The translations under genes were made by a program, and so were the position numbers. From contig JACKKF010000013.1 of the NCBI GenBank assembly GCA_020637555.1, positions 186,001-250,000 of the forward strand: a stretch of DNA of 64,000 bases. The letters run 5' to 3'. The notes below the pieces were generated by a model that was not told where the DNA came from, made no database searches, and saw only the letters and a program-made list of their open reading frames with translations. Shown piece by piece: positions 1-9,062 of this stretch (the stretch's first letter is position 1; every line of letters begins with the position of its first letter). Origin of the DNA: Rhodobacter sp. Its GTDB lineage: Bacteria > Pseudomonadota > Alphaproteobacteria > Rhodobacterales > Rhodobacteraceae.

Positions 1-1
1 C

Positions 2-205
2 GGGCGCACCGGTTGGCTGGTGCCCGCCGGCGATGCGCAGGCGCTGGCCGAGGCCATCACCGAAATGGCCCGCACACCGGCCGAGACCCTGCGCCGGATG
101 GGCACCACGGGCCGCGCCCGGGTCATGATGCGCCACAACATCGACACCGAGGCCGCCAAGCTGGCGCAGCTCTTTGCTCAGCGCCCGCGCACCCAGCCCG
201 ACTGA
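2..205 (+). CDS. Glycosyltransferase family 4, C-terminal fragment
   Basis: Only the last 67 codons lie in the window; the 5' part is cut off by the window edge. The stretch GRTGWLVPAGDAQALAEAI matches the conserved end of the GT-B sugar-binding domain in GT4 (group 1) enzymes, where a 'G.TG.LVPAGD...LA.AI' segment precedes the terminal helices. Such enzymes transfer a sugar from an NDP-sugar to a lipid or glycan acceptor at the inner face of the cytoplasmic membrane. The stop codon overlaps the 3' end of the convergent GT2 gene by 28 bases. The acceptor and donor cannot be told from this fragment. Confidence 0.75.
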   Translation, partial: GRTGWLVPAGDAQALAEAITEMARTPAETLRRMGTTGRARVMMRHNIDTEAAKLAQLFAQRPRTQPD

Positions 206-1002
206 TCGCGCCCCCCCAGGCGCACCGCCAGCTTCACCGCGGTATAGACCGCAAAGGCAACCGGATCGGCGACCATGCGCCGGATCAGCCAGCCGCGCGA
301 CGGGCTGTCCTTGCCCTCGTTCGCCATCAAGGCGGGTTCCAGCGCGGTCAGTTCGGCAACGCCCTGATCCTGCCGCCGCCGCACCCGCACCAGCCGGCCA
401 AAGCCCTCGACCAGCGGCCAGTCATAGGCCGCGGGCAGTCTGACCCGTTCGCCCGGCGCGAACTGGATGCGCACATAGGTGTCGTCGGAAATCAGCGCGG
501 GGAACGCCCCCCATCGCGCGCGTCCCGCTGCATTGACCGCGAACAGGCCGAACCCGGGCACATCCTGTGCGACAAAGGGCAGGCGCACCCAGAACCGGGC
601 ATAGGCCCGGCTGATCCAGCCCTGCGCCGTGACCCGGGGCGTGCCCGAGACATAGCGCGCCCCCGGCGCTGCCAGAGCCGCCGCGATCTGACCCAGAAGC
701 GGCGGCGAAACCCGCACATCGGCGTCCAGATAGGCGCGCATCGGATGGGTAGCGGCCGCGTCGCCCGCGTTCAGCGCACCCGGCTTGCCCAGCGCCGGCA
801 GGTCCAGCACGGTCAGGTGCCAACCGCGCGCGGCGAAGGATGTCTCATGCCGGCGGGCGCGGGCCACGGTGTCATCCGTGCAACCGTTCGCCGCGACAAC
901 CACCTGCGCCCCCTGGGGTCCGTCAGAGTCCAGCAGCGCATCCAGACAGGCGTCGATATAGGCGGCTTCGTTGCAGGCCGGCAGGATCACGGACAGCGTC
1001 AC
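178..1002 (-). CDS. Glycosyltransferase family 2
   Basis: A 274-residue GT-A fold glycosyltransferase. The N-terminus reads VTLSVILPACNEAAYI, the usual GT2 nucleotide-binding start. An NGCTDDT segment follows, then the metal-binding D-x-D in YLDADVRV around residue 93. A GTPRV segment and SDDTYVR (the acceptor/base region) come later. I chose the GTG at 1002 because it gives a 4-base GTGA overlap with the stop of the secreted hydrolase-like gene upstream and places the GT2 motif at residue 1; a longer in-frame extension to 1140 would only add non-family residues. It is probably translated together with that gene and likely builds an extracellular or cell-envelope polysaccharide. The sugar is unknown. 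Confidence 0.82.
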   Translation of the reverse strand: MTLSVILPACNEAAYIDACLDALLDSDGPQGAQVVVAANGCTDDTVARARRHETSFAARGWHLTVLDLPALGKPGALNAGDAAATHPMRAYLDADVRVSPPLLGQIAAALAAPGARYVSGTPRVTAQGWISRAYARFWVRLPFVAQDVPGFGLFAVNAAGRARWGAFPALISDDTYVRIQFAPGERVRLPAAYDWPLVEGFGRLVRVRRRQDQGVAELTALEPALMANEGKDSPSRGWLIRRMVADPVAFAVYTAVKLAVRLGGRDQSGWVRGR

Positions 1003-2702
1003 GGTGCGGTCGCCTCCATCAGGGCATCCCAGCGCGGGTTTCTGTCCCCCAGGAATCTGAGCGCCCCCCAGCTTCCCCAGATCGACGGCTTGCCGATATC
1101 CATATAGGCCATGAAGGGCGCAGGCGTCAGCCGCTGCCACCCGGCGATCAGCGCGCGATACAGCTCGCCCATCTGCGGCGCGTAGTTCAGCGTCTCGAAG
1201 AACGCCGCAAGTTCGGTGTCGCCGTGATCCTCGGGGCGGACAACCACATGCGTGCCGCCTTCATACATGACCAGCCCCATGCCGTATTGCCGCGCAACCT
1301 CGACATGATGGGCCAGCGTGCGGTCCAGCAGATCCTGGATCGAATTCTCGGGATCGCCCGAGGTTCCACCGTTCAGCAGCTCGGCCGCTGCCCAGTCCAA
1401 CGCCCGGTCAAAGCGGTGCTCGGTCACATAGCTGTCGCGCGCGGCGCCCGTCAGGCCCTGCGCATCGGCGGCGGTCTCGGCCGCGGACCGGCTGTCGCGC
1501 AGCCACTGCTGGATCATCTCGCGCTTGCGTTCGGAATGAAGTTCCGCGGTGAAATAGCCGGTGACAGCCAGCACGTCGAAGGCCTCGTGCGGTGGGCGGT
1601 GGGCTGGGTCCTCGGCCATATAGTCGGGGGCTTCCAGCATGTCGTGCTCCAGGCCCAGCCAGCCGGTGAACAGGCCCAGAACCCGCACCCGTCGCGCGGT
1701 CTGGTCGCCATAGACGCCGTCGATCAGGCGCATCACCTCGGCGGCGCGAACGGCGCCGAACTCAACCCATTTCCAATCCTGGTTCCAGCGCCTGCGGGCG
1801 TTCTGTTCGGCCCAGTCCGCCTGCTGGAAGCCCCAGTTCCAGACCTCGTTCGAAAACTCGAACCAGGCGCGCAGATCGGGCCGCAGGCCGTCGCGCACCA
1901 TCCGGGCAAAGGCCTGGACATAGGCGTCATCGGCCAGATGGGGCAGCGTGAACCAGGGCTCTGCGCCGGTCTCGTTCGCAAGACGCAACAGGATCTCGAG
2001 AGGCACGCCACGCCGCGACCACGAATAATCCGAAACCTGCGCGCGCTCCTCCCAGTGCTGCACGGGCGAATTGTTGGTCAGCATCCAGTCCATGAACCGC
2101 AATTGCGCGGCATCACCCACCAGGGCCAGCCAGTCGGGGTTGAACATCTCGCCCGCCGCGAACCGGTCGAGATTGCGTTCGTGCACCACCGACAGGTTGC
2201 GCAGCGTGCCACGGTTGAATTCGATCAGCACCGCCCCTTCACCGGGAACATAGTCGAAGGTTGCGGAATGGTCGCCATACCGCACGTTGCGAACCGCACC
2301 GCTGAAGCCGAGATAGGCGGTCCCCTCCCATTGGGCGTGCCAGGTTCCCGCGGTCGAGGTCATGCCCGCCGGCAGGTCCTGCAACACGAAGGTCGATATC
2401 CGCCGCACGCTGCGCGGGAAATTCACGATCCACCCCTCGTCATCCAGCGCACCGGCCGCGCGCAGCGCATCCTCGTCCATGCCGCCCCACTGGTTCGGCA
2501 GGTGGCCCGTCCAGCGCGTGGCATTGTGCATCACGTCGATGAAGGGCAGTTCGGTGGACCAACCGACGACCTCGGCCAGGTTCAGGCCCAGCGCACGCCG
2601 GCCCTCGCGCGGGGCGACGTCGATCTGGGCGGCCGCCGGCAGGGCAAGTGCCAGGACAAAAGCCACCAGAACTGCGCGGGCCCGAAACAGTCGTGAACGC
2701 AT
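999..2702 (-). CDS. Secreted glycoside-hydrolase-like protein (clan A type)
   Basis: A 567-residue exported protein. The N-terminus (MRSRLFRA then a hydrophobic run ending LALPAAAQ) is a Sec signal peptide cleaved near residue 26. The mature part has two features expected of a clan-A (beta/alpha)8 glycosidase: EFSNEVWNW, an Asn-Glu pair that would hold the acid/base, and MYEGGTHV, a later Glu that could be the nucleophile. It is aromatic-rich, which fits a glycan-binding cleft. I recognise the type from Rhodobacterales genomes, where relatives are often only called hypothetical or cellulose-binding. It is the first gene of a two-gene unit with the GT2 downstream, which suggests trimming or processing of the glycan that enzyme makes. 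The start at 2726 (MAKIGTF) is an alternative. Confidence 0.7.
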   Translation of the reverse strand: MRSRLFRARAVLVAFVLALALPAAAQIDVAPREGRRALGLNLAEVVGWSTELPFIDVMHNATRWTGHLPNQWGGMDEDALRAAGALDDEGWIVNFPRSVRRISTFVLQDLPAGMTSTAGTWHAQWEGTAYLGFSGAVRNVRYGDHSATFDYVPGEGAVLIEFNRGTLRNLSVVHERNLDRFAAGEMFNPDWLALVGDAAQLRFMDWMLTNNSPVQHWEERAQVSDYSWSRRGVPLEILLRLANETGAEPWFTLPHLADDAYVQAFARMVRDGLRPDLRAWFEFSNEVWNWGFQQADWAEQNARRRWNQDWKWVEFGAVRAAEVMRLIDGVYGDQTARRVRVLGLFTGWLGLEHDMLEAPDYMAEDPAHRPPHEAFDVLAVTGYFTAELHSERKREMIQQWLRDSRSAAETAADAQGLTGAARDSYVTEHRFDRALDWAAAELLNGGTSGDPENSIQDLLDRTLAHHVEVARQYGMGLVMYEGGTHVVVRPEDHGDTELAAFFETLNYAPQMGELYRALIAGWQRLTPAPFMAYMDIGKPSIWGSWGALRFLGDRNPRWDALMEATAP

Positions 2703-2805
2703 CGAAAAGGTTCCAATCTTTGCCATGCGGCGATTTTGGATGGACTTTTCGGGTGTTTCCACTGTTTTCTCAGGCAACAAACGGTTGCAGGAAACAACAG
2801 GTCCG

Positions 2806-3978
2806 ATGGCATCCCTGGTCATGCTCTCTCCGGCCCCGCTGATCGAATTGCCGGGCGGCGAGGTGGTTCTCGATGTGAAATTCGTCGAGAGCATGAAACT
2901 GCATTGCCAGCTGTGGCCGGGTTCGGTGCGCTGCATCATGCGCCGCACCGCTGTGCCGATCGAGGATCCGGTGCGCTATGCGGCAGCAAAACTGGGTTTC
3001 GACCTGATCATCCTGAACCCGGGCGATCCGGTGCCCGAACTGCTGCTGGATGAGGCCTCGCTGGTCTATGTCGCGGCGGACGACATGCAGTATTTGCATC
3101 TGCCGCAGGCGATGCTGGGCCGGTTCGGCAAGCTGGTCTACACGGTCGAAGAGCCGCTGTCCGGCCACCTGGCACAGGTGATGACGCGGCCGGGGTCGAT
3201 TCGCCGCCGGCTGGGGTCCCTGGTCTGGACCCTCCGGCAGGAGCCGCGCCTGCGCGCCGCGCTCAAGGCCGCCGACGGCATCCAGTGCGACGGCTATCCG
3301 GCCCATGACGCCTATCGCCGGTTGAATCCGCGTGCGCTGCGCTTTCTTGACAACCGGATTCGCACGCCGATGTTCGTGCGCGGGGCCGAACAACAGGCCA
3401 GGGCCGAGGTCCTGCGCCGGGGTGATCCGCTGCGTCTGGCCTGGTTCGGGCAGCTTGACCCGCAGTCCGGTGTCGAGGATCTGGTGCGCCTTGCGCATCT
3501 TCTGGACCTGCGCGGCCTGCCGTTCACGCTGGCGCTGTTCGGCTCTGGCCCGCTTGAGGGGCGGTTGCGCGACGGGATCGCCGCGCTGGGCCTGAAGGAC
3601 CGTGTGACGCTGGCACCGATGGGGGCGTTCGATCCGGTGATGGTGCCCTGGTTGCGGCGCGAGGCCGATCTGTTCCTGCACCCCCGCCGCCTGCCGACGC
3701 CGCAGGGTTCCTATGTCGAGGCCCTGGGCTGCGGCCTGCCGATCCTGGGGTATCGCAACCGCATGTGGCGGCGGATGCAGGCGGAATCGCAGGCCGGCTG
3801 GGCGGTGCGCAAATCCCCCGCCGCCATGGCGCGGTTCATCGAACGTCTGCACGCGGACCGCGAATCGATCATCGCGGCCTCGGCCCGGGGGGTCGAATTC
3901 GCGCGCAAGACCAGCTTCGAGGCGGTCTTTGCCAGCCGCATGACCGACCTGCGCGAAATCGCCGGGCTGGAACCCTAG
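2806..3978 (+). CDS. Glycosyltransferase family 4
   Basis: A 390-residue protein with a GT-B type architecture. The C-terminal half carries RLAWFGQLDPQSGVEDLVR, the start of the donor-binding Rossmann domain, then LALFGSGPLEGRL, and FLHPRRLPTPQGSYVEALGC, the E-x7-E-like donor-contact region typical of GT4 enzymes. The N-terminal half is less conserved. ATG 2806 is preferred, with ATG 2821 as an alternative; the frame is open further upstream but that part would overlap the divergent hydrolase-like gene. The gene is divergent from that hydrolase-like gene, about 100 bases away, so both may share a control region. Its TAG stop shares the palindrome CTAG with the stop of the convergent stress-protein gene. 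Confidence 0.75.
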   Translation: MASLVMLSPAPLIELPGGEVVLDVKFVESMKLHCQLWPGSVRCIMRRTAVPIEDPVRYAAAKLGFDLIILNPGDPVPELLLDEASLVYVAADDMQYLHLPQAMLGRFGKLVYTVEEPLSGHLAQVMTRPGSIRRRLGSLVWTLRQEPRLRAALKAADGIQCDGYPAHDAYRRLNPRALRFLDNRIRTPMFVRGAEQQARAEVLRRGDPLRLAWFGQLDPQSGVEDLVRLAHLLDLRGLPFTLALFGSGPLEGRLRDGIAALGLKDRVTLAPMGAFDPVMVPWLRREADLFLHPRRLPTPQGSYVEALGCGLPILGYRNRMWRRMQAESQAGWAVRKSPAAMARFIERLHADRESIIAASARGVEFARKTSFEAVFASRMTDLREIAGLEP

Positions 3979-4817
3979 CGATACAGCAGGACGGGTGCGC
4001 GCACGGTCTGGATCATGGCCGTGGTGGTCGATCCGATGATCAGGCTGCGGATGCGGCTGTGGCCATAGGCCCCCATGATCAGCAGGTCGAACCCTTCGTC
4101 CGCGACCAGCCGGCCGAGGACCTCATCCGGCTCGCCCGGCAGGGCGCGGGCGCTCACGTCCAGGCCGGCCGCCCGCAACCGGCTGACGGCAGGGTCGGTG
4201 GGGGCCGTGTCAGTGCCGCCGACATGCACCACCGTGACCTCCAGCCCGGCAAAGACGGGACTTGCCGCCATACGGTCCACGGCCCGCTGCGCGCTGGGGC
4301 TGTCGTCATAGGCCAGAAGCACCCGCGCGATGGGTTTGAACGCCCGCGACGCGACCATGACCGGCGCCCGGGTGCTGCGCACGATGCGTTCCAGGTTCGA
4401 TCCCAGGTGCCCCGTGGCGAAATCCGCCCCTTCGCCGCGCTTGCCCAGAACGATCGCGCGCATGTCGCCCTCGACCTCGCGCACGGCGTCCAGCAGGTCA
4501 CCCCGGCGCAGGCGCGGCGTGACCTGCGCCACGCCATCGGCCTGCAGGATCGCCACCGCATCCTCGAGGATCGCATGGCCCTGCTGCGCGGTCAGCTTCG
4601 CGCGCTGTTCGTCCAGCGCGGCCAGTTCCGCCAGCAGCCTGGAGCGCGCCCCCAGCCGCAAGGTGCCCGAAAGGTCCTGCTTGTCCACGCCCTCGCGCCG
4701 TCCCAGCACATGCATCGCCTCGACCGAGGCCGCGAGCCGCGCCGCGACCCAGGCGGTGTGATGGCAGACGCTTTCCGAATAGATCGACCCGTCCAGCAGC
4801 GCGAGGATCTTGTTCAT
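3975..4817 (-). CDS. Tandem-domain universal stress protein
   Basis: A 280-residue protein made of two UspA-like domains, about residues 1-140 and 150-280. The second domain ends with GAYGHSRIRSLIIGSTT, the G-2x-G-9x-G(S/T) nucleotide-binding motif of ATP-binding Usp proteins, and the first has a similar but degenerate GKRGEGADFATGHLGSN segment. It is cytoplasmic and probably senses nucleotide or energy state. The start has a strong AGGAGG site. It follows the SulP transporter gene by 12 bases in the same direction and probably acts with or is co-expressed with it; fusions and pairs of SulP and Usp domains are known in bacteria. The end is convergent with a GT4 gene and the stops share CTAG. 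Confidence 0.88.
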   Translation of the reverse strand: MNKILALLDGSIYSESVCHHTAWVAARLAASVEAMHVLGRREGVDKQDLSGTLRLGARSRLLAELAALDEQRAKLTAQQGHAILEDAVAILQADGVAQVTPRLRRGDLLDAVREVEGDMRAIVLGKRGEGADFATGHLGSNLERIVRSTRAPVMVASRAFKPIARVLLAYDDSPSAQRAVDRMAASPVFAGLEVTVVHVGGTDTAPTDPAVSRLRAAGLDVSARALPGEPDEVLGRLVADEGFDLLIMGAYGHSRIRSLIIGSTTTAMIQTVRAPVLLYR

Positions 4818-4829
4818 GTCAGTCCCTCC

Positions 4830-6326
4830 TCAGTGCCCGGTCAACGCATCCATCGCGCCGGGCTTGTCGTGAATGGCCAGCGTGTCGACCAGCGTTTCCG
4901 ACGCCTCGTTCATGCCGATCACCTGCACGTCGGCGCCCTCGCGGCGGAATTTCAGCACCACCATGTCCAGCGCCTGAACCGAACTGATATCCCAGATATG
5001 CGCGCGGCTGACATCGACGATCACGCGGTCCAGCACCTCGCGGAAATCGAAGGCGGCGGCGAACTGTTCGACCGACGCATAGAAAAGCTGGCCCTCGACC
5101 ACATAGGTGCGGCAGCGGCCATCCGTTGACAGGGTGGAATGCACGCGGAAAAGCTGCGCGATCTTGCCGGCAAAGAAGATGCCCGACAACAGCACGCCCA
5201 CCAGCACGCCGATGGCCAGGTTGTGCGTATAGACGACCGTGACCACGGTCGCGATCATCACGATCGACGACGAACGCGGGTGCACGCGCAGCGCGGTGAT
5301 CGAGGACCAGGAAAACGTGCCGATGGACACCATGATCATGATCGCGACCAGCGCCGGCATGGGAATGCGCGCCACCAGATCGCCCAGCCCGGTCACCAGG
5401 ATCAGCAGCACGAACCCGGCGGTGAAGGTGCTGAGCCGCCCGCGCCCGCCGGATTTCACGTTGATCATGGACTGCCCGATCATCGCGCAACCGGCCATGC
5501 CCCCGATGAAGGCCGTCGCCATGTTCGCCACGCCCTGACCGATGCATTCCTGATTGCGGTCGGATCGCGTGTCGGTCAGGTCATCGACCAGGTTCTGCGT
5601 CATCAGGCTTTCCAGCAGCCCCACCACGGCCACCGCCGCAGAATAGGGCAGGATGATGAGCAGTGTTTCCCATGTCAGCGGAACTTCGGGGATCAGGAAC
5701 ACGGGCAGGGTATCAGGCAGCGCGCCCATGTCGCCCACGGTGCGCACATCCCAGCCCATGCCCACCACCAGCGTGGTCAGCACGATGATCGTGACCAGGG
5801 GCGACGGGACGGCGCGGGTCAGCAGCGGGAACAGGTAGATGATCGCCAGACCGGCCGCCACCAGCGTATAGGTCAGCCAGGTGACACCCGGGGTTGCGGG
5901 GTTCAGTTCCGGCAGTTGCGCCATGAAGATCAGGATCGCCAGCGCGTTGACGAATCCGGTCATCACCGATTTCGACACGAACCGCATGAAGCGCCCCAGC
6001 CGCAGCAGACCGGCAGCCACCTGCAGGACTCCGGCCAGAACCGTCGCGGCCAGCAGGTATTGCAGCCCGTGATCGCGCACCAGTGTTACCATCAGCACCG
6101 CCGTGGCAGCCGTCGCGGCCGAGATCATCCCGGGCCGTCCACCGACAAAGGCGATCAGCACCGCAATCGAAAAGCTGGCGTAAAGGCCGACTTTGGGATC
6201 CACGCCGGCGATGATGGAAAACGCGATGGCTTCGGGGATCAGCGCAAGCGCGACCACCAGACCCGACAACAGGTCGCCACGAATGTTGCCGAACCATTGG
6301 GCGCGGTAGTCCGAAAGTGAGATCAT
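4830..6326 (-). CDS. SulP family anion transporter with STAS domain
   Basis: A 498-residue inner-membrane protein. Residues 10 to about 390 hold the multi-span SulP core; the segment VVALALIPEAIAFSIIAGVD near residue 25-45 is the conserved family start. A cytoplasmic STAS domain follows from about residue 410 (YVVEGQLFYASVEQF... then VIVDVSRAHIWDISSVQALD). Members carry sulfate, bicarbonate or other anions, usually with Na+ or H+. Which anion is moved here cannot be read from sequence; BicA-like bicarbonate uptake is as likely as sulfate. ATG 6326 is chosen because it begins at the family N-terminus (MISLSDYRAQW). It heads a two-gene unit with the Usp gene. Confidence 0.88.
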   Translation of the reverse strand: MISLSDYRAQWFGNIRGDLLSGLVVALALIPEAIAFSIIAGVDPKVGLYASFSIAVLIAFVGGRPGMISAATAATAVLMVTLVRDHGLQYLLAATVLAGVLQVAAGLLRLGRFMRFVSKSVMTGFVNALAILIFMAQLPELNPATPGVTWLTYTLVAAGLAIIYLFPLLTRAVPSPLVTIIVLTTLVVGMGWDVRTVGDMGALPDTLPVFLIPEVPLTWETLLIILPYSAAVAVVGLLESLMTQNLVDDLTDTRSDRNQECIGQGVANMATAFIGGMAGCAMIGQSMINVKSGGRGRLSTFTAGFVLLILVTGLGDLVARIPMPALVAIMIMVSIGTFSWSSITALRVHPRSSSIVMIATVVTVVYTHNLAIGVLVGVLLSGIFFAGKIAQLFRVHSTLSTDGRCRTYVVEGQLFYASVEQFAAAFDFREVLDRVIVDVSRAHIWDISSVQALDMVVLKFRREGADVQVIGMNEASETLVDTLAIHDKPGAMDALTGH

Positions 6327-6503
6327 GAGCAATCCGGTTGCCTGTGTCGAACGGCCTTTCAGGCGGTCCGGCATGAGGGGCGGCATGGGGCAAGGGGTTG
6401 TCCGGCGGATCAGCGGCCGGAAGAGCCACCCGGATTTTCACCGGGTTCCATCAGGGTTGGCGGGCATAGACGGCATTTTGCCCCGGATCGCAACCCGAAA
6501 CGG

Positions 6504-7154
6504 CTATCGGGCCAGGGCCGCGGCGATGGTGGGCAGGTGCGCCCAGTCGTCAAAGGCCTGCTGATGCGGGATCTGATCGACCGGGGTCTTGCGGTAGCCC
6601 TGGGTGAACAGGGCAAAGGGAATGCCCGCCGCCTTGGCCGTGGCTGCGTCGACCTCGCTGTCACCGACATAGACGGCGGGTCCGGCGCCCAGACCGTCCA
6701 GCACGGCCTGCAGGGGGGCGGGGTCCGGCTTGAACACGGGCAGGCTGTCGCCGCCCAGGACGATGTCGAACATCGAGGCCCAGCCGAAATGCGCCAGAAC
6801 GCTGCGGGTCGGAGCGATGGGCTTGTTGGTGCACAGGCCCAGACGCCAGCCTCGCGATTTCAGCAGGTCCAGCGCCTGTTCCACTCCGGGATAGATCCGG
6901 GTCAGGGCGTGGGCAACCTCGTATTCCCGGGCGAACCGCTGGCGCATCCGCTCGGTGCGGGCGGGATCGGTGTCGCCCGCGGCGGCACGTTCCAGCCGCT
7001 CGACATAGACGCGCGCGCCATTGCCGATGAAACTGCGCGACTGGGCCACGGACACGGGGGGCAGCCCCTCGGACGCCAGAACGGCGCAGCCGGCGGCGTG
7101 GATGTCAGGCGCGCTGTCGATCAGCGTGCCATCCAGATCGAATACCGCCCTCAT
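6504..7154 (-). CDS. gph: HAD-family phosphatase, phosphoglycolate phosphatase-like
   Basis: A 216-residue HAD hydrolase. The N-terminus MRAVFDLDGTLIDSAPDIH holds the nucleophile Asp6 and the acid/base Asp8 of motif I. A small alpha-helical cap follows, then the motif III lysine region and motif IV YVGDSEVDAATAKAAG. Length and motifs fit phosphoglycolate phosphatase, which clears 2-phosphoglycolate arising from DNA repair or Rubisco oxygenation; other small phosphomonoesters remain possible. The ATG overlaps the stop of the MFS gene (ATGA at 7151-7154), so the two are translationally coupled. Confidence 0.85.
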   Translation of the reverse strand: MRAVFDLDGTLIDSAPDIHAAGCAVLASEGLPPVSVAQSRSFIGNGARVYVERLERAAAGDTDPARTERMRQRFAREYEVAHALTRIYPGVEQALDLLKSRGWRLGLCTNKPIAPTRSVLAHFGWASMFDIVLGGDSLPVFKPDPAPLQAVLDGLGAGPAVYVGDSEVDAATAKAAGIPFALFTQGYRKTPVDQIPHQQAFDDWAHLPTIAAALAR

Positions 7155-8389
7155 GCCGGCACCATCTGTGGCCGGTTCTCGCGGATCGGCAGGTGCACCA
7201 GGGCCGAGAACGCGCCGACGCCCACGCCGATCCACCACACCAGCGTATAATTGCCATAGGCGTCATACAGCTTGCCCCCCAGCCAGACGCCCAGGAAACC
7301 GCCGATCTGATGGCTGAGGAACACGATGCCGTAAAGCGTTCCCATGTAGCGCAACCCATAGATATGCGCGACCAGTCCCGAGGTCAGTGGAACCGTCGCC
7401 AGCCAGAGCGCGCCCATCACCAGCGAGAAGATCAGCACCGACCCCGGCGTGATCGGCAGGGCGATGAACAGCGCGGCGGCAATGGTGCGACCCAGGTAGA
7501 TGCCGGCCAGCAGGTATTTCTTGCTCCAGCGTTTGCCGGCCCATGCGGCGGTCAGCGTGCCCACGATATTGGCCAGCCCGATGATCGAGATCGCCACCGC
7601 CCCCAGCGCCGAGGTGGTGGAAATGCCCAGAGCGGCCAGGAACCCGTTGGGCGCGATCGCACCGCAGTATTCCGCCACCATCGCCGGGAAATGCGCGGTG
7701 ATGAAGGCCAGCTGATACCCGCACGAAAAGAAGCCCAGGAAGATCAGCGTGAAACTGGGGTCGCGAAACGCCTTTGTCAGCGCCTGACCCAGCGATTGCT
7801 CCAGTTCCGCGCGGCTGGCCAGTTGCGGCGAGCGCATCATCGGCAGCGCGAACAGCGTTGCCAGGATGGCGAGTGCAAAGATCATGAAGACCGTCTGCCA
7901 CGGGAACGAATTCAGAAGGATCTCGGCGACAGGGGCGCCGATGACCTGCCCCGCCGATCCCGCTGCGGTGGCGATACCCAGCGCGAGCGAGCGGTTCTCG
8001 TCGGATGCCGCGCGCCCGACAACGGCCAGAATCACGCCGAACCCGGTGCCCGCGATCCCAAAGCCCACCAGCATCTCATAGAGCTGCATCGCGCCCGGTG
8101 TGACGGCATAAGCCGACAGCACCAGCCCCAGCGCATAGGTCAGCGCGCCCAGGATGATCGCCTTGCGGTCGCCAAAGCGTTCGGCCAAAGCCCCGAAGAT
8201 CGGCTGACCGATGCCCCAGGCCAGGTTCTGGATGGCGATGGCCAGCGAGAACTCGGACCTCGGCCAGCCAAATTCGCTGGCAATCGGAATCTGGAAAACC
8301 CCGAACGAGGCCCGCGCGGCAAAGCCGACCAGAATGATGATGCACCCGCCGATCAGAACGGGGGTGATAAGCGGGGCTTTCTGTGTCAT
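7151..8389 (-). CDS. Major facilitator superfamily transporter
   Basis: A 412-residue protein with about 12 hydrophobic spans. It starts with a short cytoplasmic MTQKAPLIT segment before TM1 (VLIGGCIIILVGFAARASFG). The loop between TM2 and TM3 contains FGDRKAIILGALTYALG, the MFS motif A. The central loop, around SPQLASRAELEQSLG, separates the two six-helix halves. The family resemblance is to monocarboxylate/oxalate-formate type carriers (FGVFQIPIASEFGWPRSEFS near the N-terminus). The substrate is unknown. ATG 8389 is preferred because upstream in-frame codons add non-family residues. It is the first gene of a unit with the gph-like phosphatase. Confidence 0.85.
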   Translation of the reverse strand: MTQKAPLITPVLIGGCIIILVGFAARASFGVFQIPIASEFGWPRSEFSLAIAIQNLAWGIGQPIFGALAERFGDRKAIILGALTYALGLVLSAYAVTPGAMQLYEMLVGFGIAGTGFGVILAVVGRAASDENRSLALGIATAAGSAGQVIGAPVAEILLNSFPWQTVFMIFALAILATLFALPMMRSPQLASRAELEQSLGQALTKAFRDPSFTLIFLGFFSCGYQLAFITAHFPAMVAEYCGAIAPNGFLAALGISTTSALGAVAISIIGLANIVGTLTAAWAGKRWSKKYLLAGIYLGRTIAAALFIALPITPGSVLIFSLVMGALWLATVPLTSGLVAHIYGLRYMGTLYGIVFLSHQIGGFLGVWLGGKLYDAYGNYTLVWWIGVGVGAFSALVHLPIRENRPQMVPA

Positions 8390-8498
8390 GCGGACGGACT
8401 CGTTGATGCGGGGCAGGGGGGCAATCCCCCGATCCCCGCGCATGATTGACGGAAGGATGCTGTAAGGTGACCTGACCGGCGCCCCGGTCAAGCCCCTT

Positions 8499-9062
8499 TC
8501 ACCGGGCCTGGGCGTGGTAGTCGGGGTTCGGCTCCATCCCGATGGCCGAGGCGACGCGATTCGACATGTTGTAGAACCCGGTCACCGAGGCGATATCGAA
8601 AATGTCGCGATCGGTGAAACCGGCATCCCGCAGGGCCTGACGGTCCGTTTCGACGATCTCGCTGGAGGTCTTTGTCGCCTTTTCGGCAAAGGCCAGCATG
8701 GCGGTCTGCCGGGCATCCAGCGGTGCCACGCGCCAGTTCATCACCAGCGCCTCGCCCAGGGCCGGGTTGCCGGACAGTTGCCGCACAGCCGCGCCATGCG
8801 CGACCTGGCAATACCAGCACCGGTTGGTCGAACTGACGACGACCGCGATCATCTCGCGTTCCAGCTTTGACAGCCCCGACGGGCCCAGCATCAGATCGTT
8901 ATACATCGCCGTGAAGGCGTTCAGCTTGGTGATGTCGAAGCTGTGCGCCAGCAGCACGTTCGGGATCATCCCCAGCTTTTCCTCGCAGATGTCGAAATAG
9001 CGCCGGGTGGCCTCGGGCAGCGGATCGACGGGTGGCAGATCGAGGGCGGAAATGCGGGTCAT
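8499..9062 (-). CDS. AhpD-like / carboxymuconolactone decarboxylase-family peroxidase
   Basis: A 187-residue cytoplasmic protein of the AhpD-like superfamily. Residues around 80-90 read STNRCWYCQVAHGAAV, the CxxC-x3-H redox signature of alkylhydroperoxidase AhpD-like proteins of the 'peroxidase-related enzyme' type. The rest is helical, with a second half-domain (NPALGEALVMNW... to GFYNMSNRVASAIGM). It probably reduces organic peroxides through a disulfide relay, although the natural reductant is not visible. It is the last gene of a three-gene unit: its ATG overlaps the stop of the GNAT gene by four bases. Confidence 0.85.
   Translation of the reverse strand: MTRISALDLPPVDPLPEATRRYFDICEEKLGMIPNVLLAHSFDITKLNAFTAMYNDLMLGPSGLSKLEREMIAVVVSSTNRCWYCQVAHGAAVRQLSGNPALGEALVMNWRVAPLDARQTAMLAFAEKATKTSSEIVETDRQALRDAGFTDRDIFDIASVTGFYNMSNRVASAIGMEPNPDYHAQAR

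Noticed and set aside
840..2696. A 618-codon plus-strand frame across the hydrolase-like gene
   Set aside because: No recognisable domain, while the opposite strand codes for a signal peptide and clan-A motifs.
6327..6503. Possible small gene between the SulP gene and the phosphatase gene
   Set aside because: Frames here have no good ribosome-binding site and no similarity; the gap looks like an ordinary leader region.
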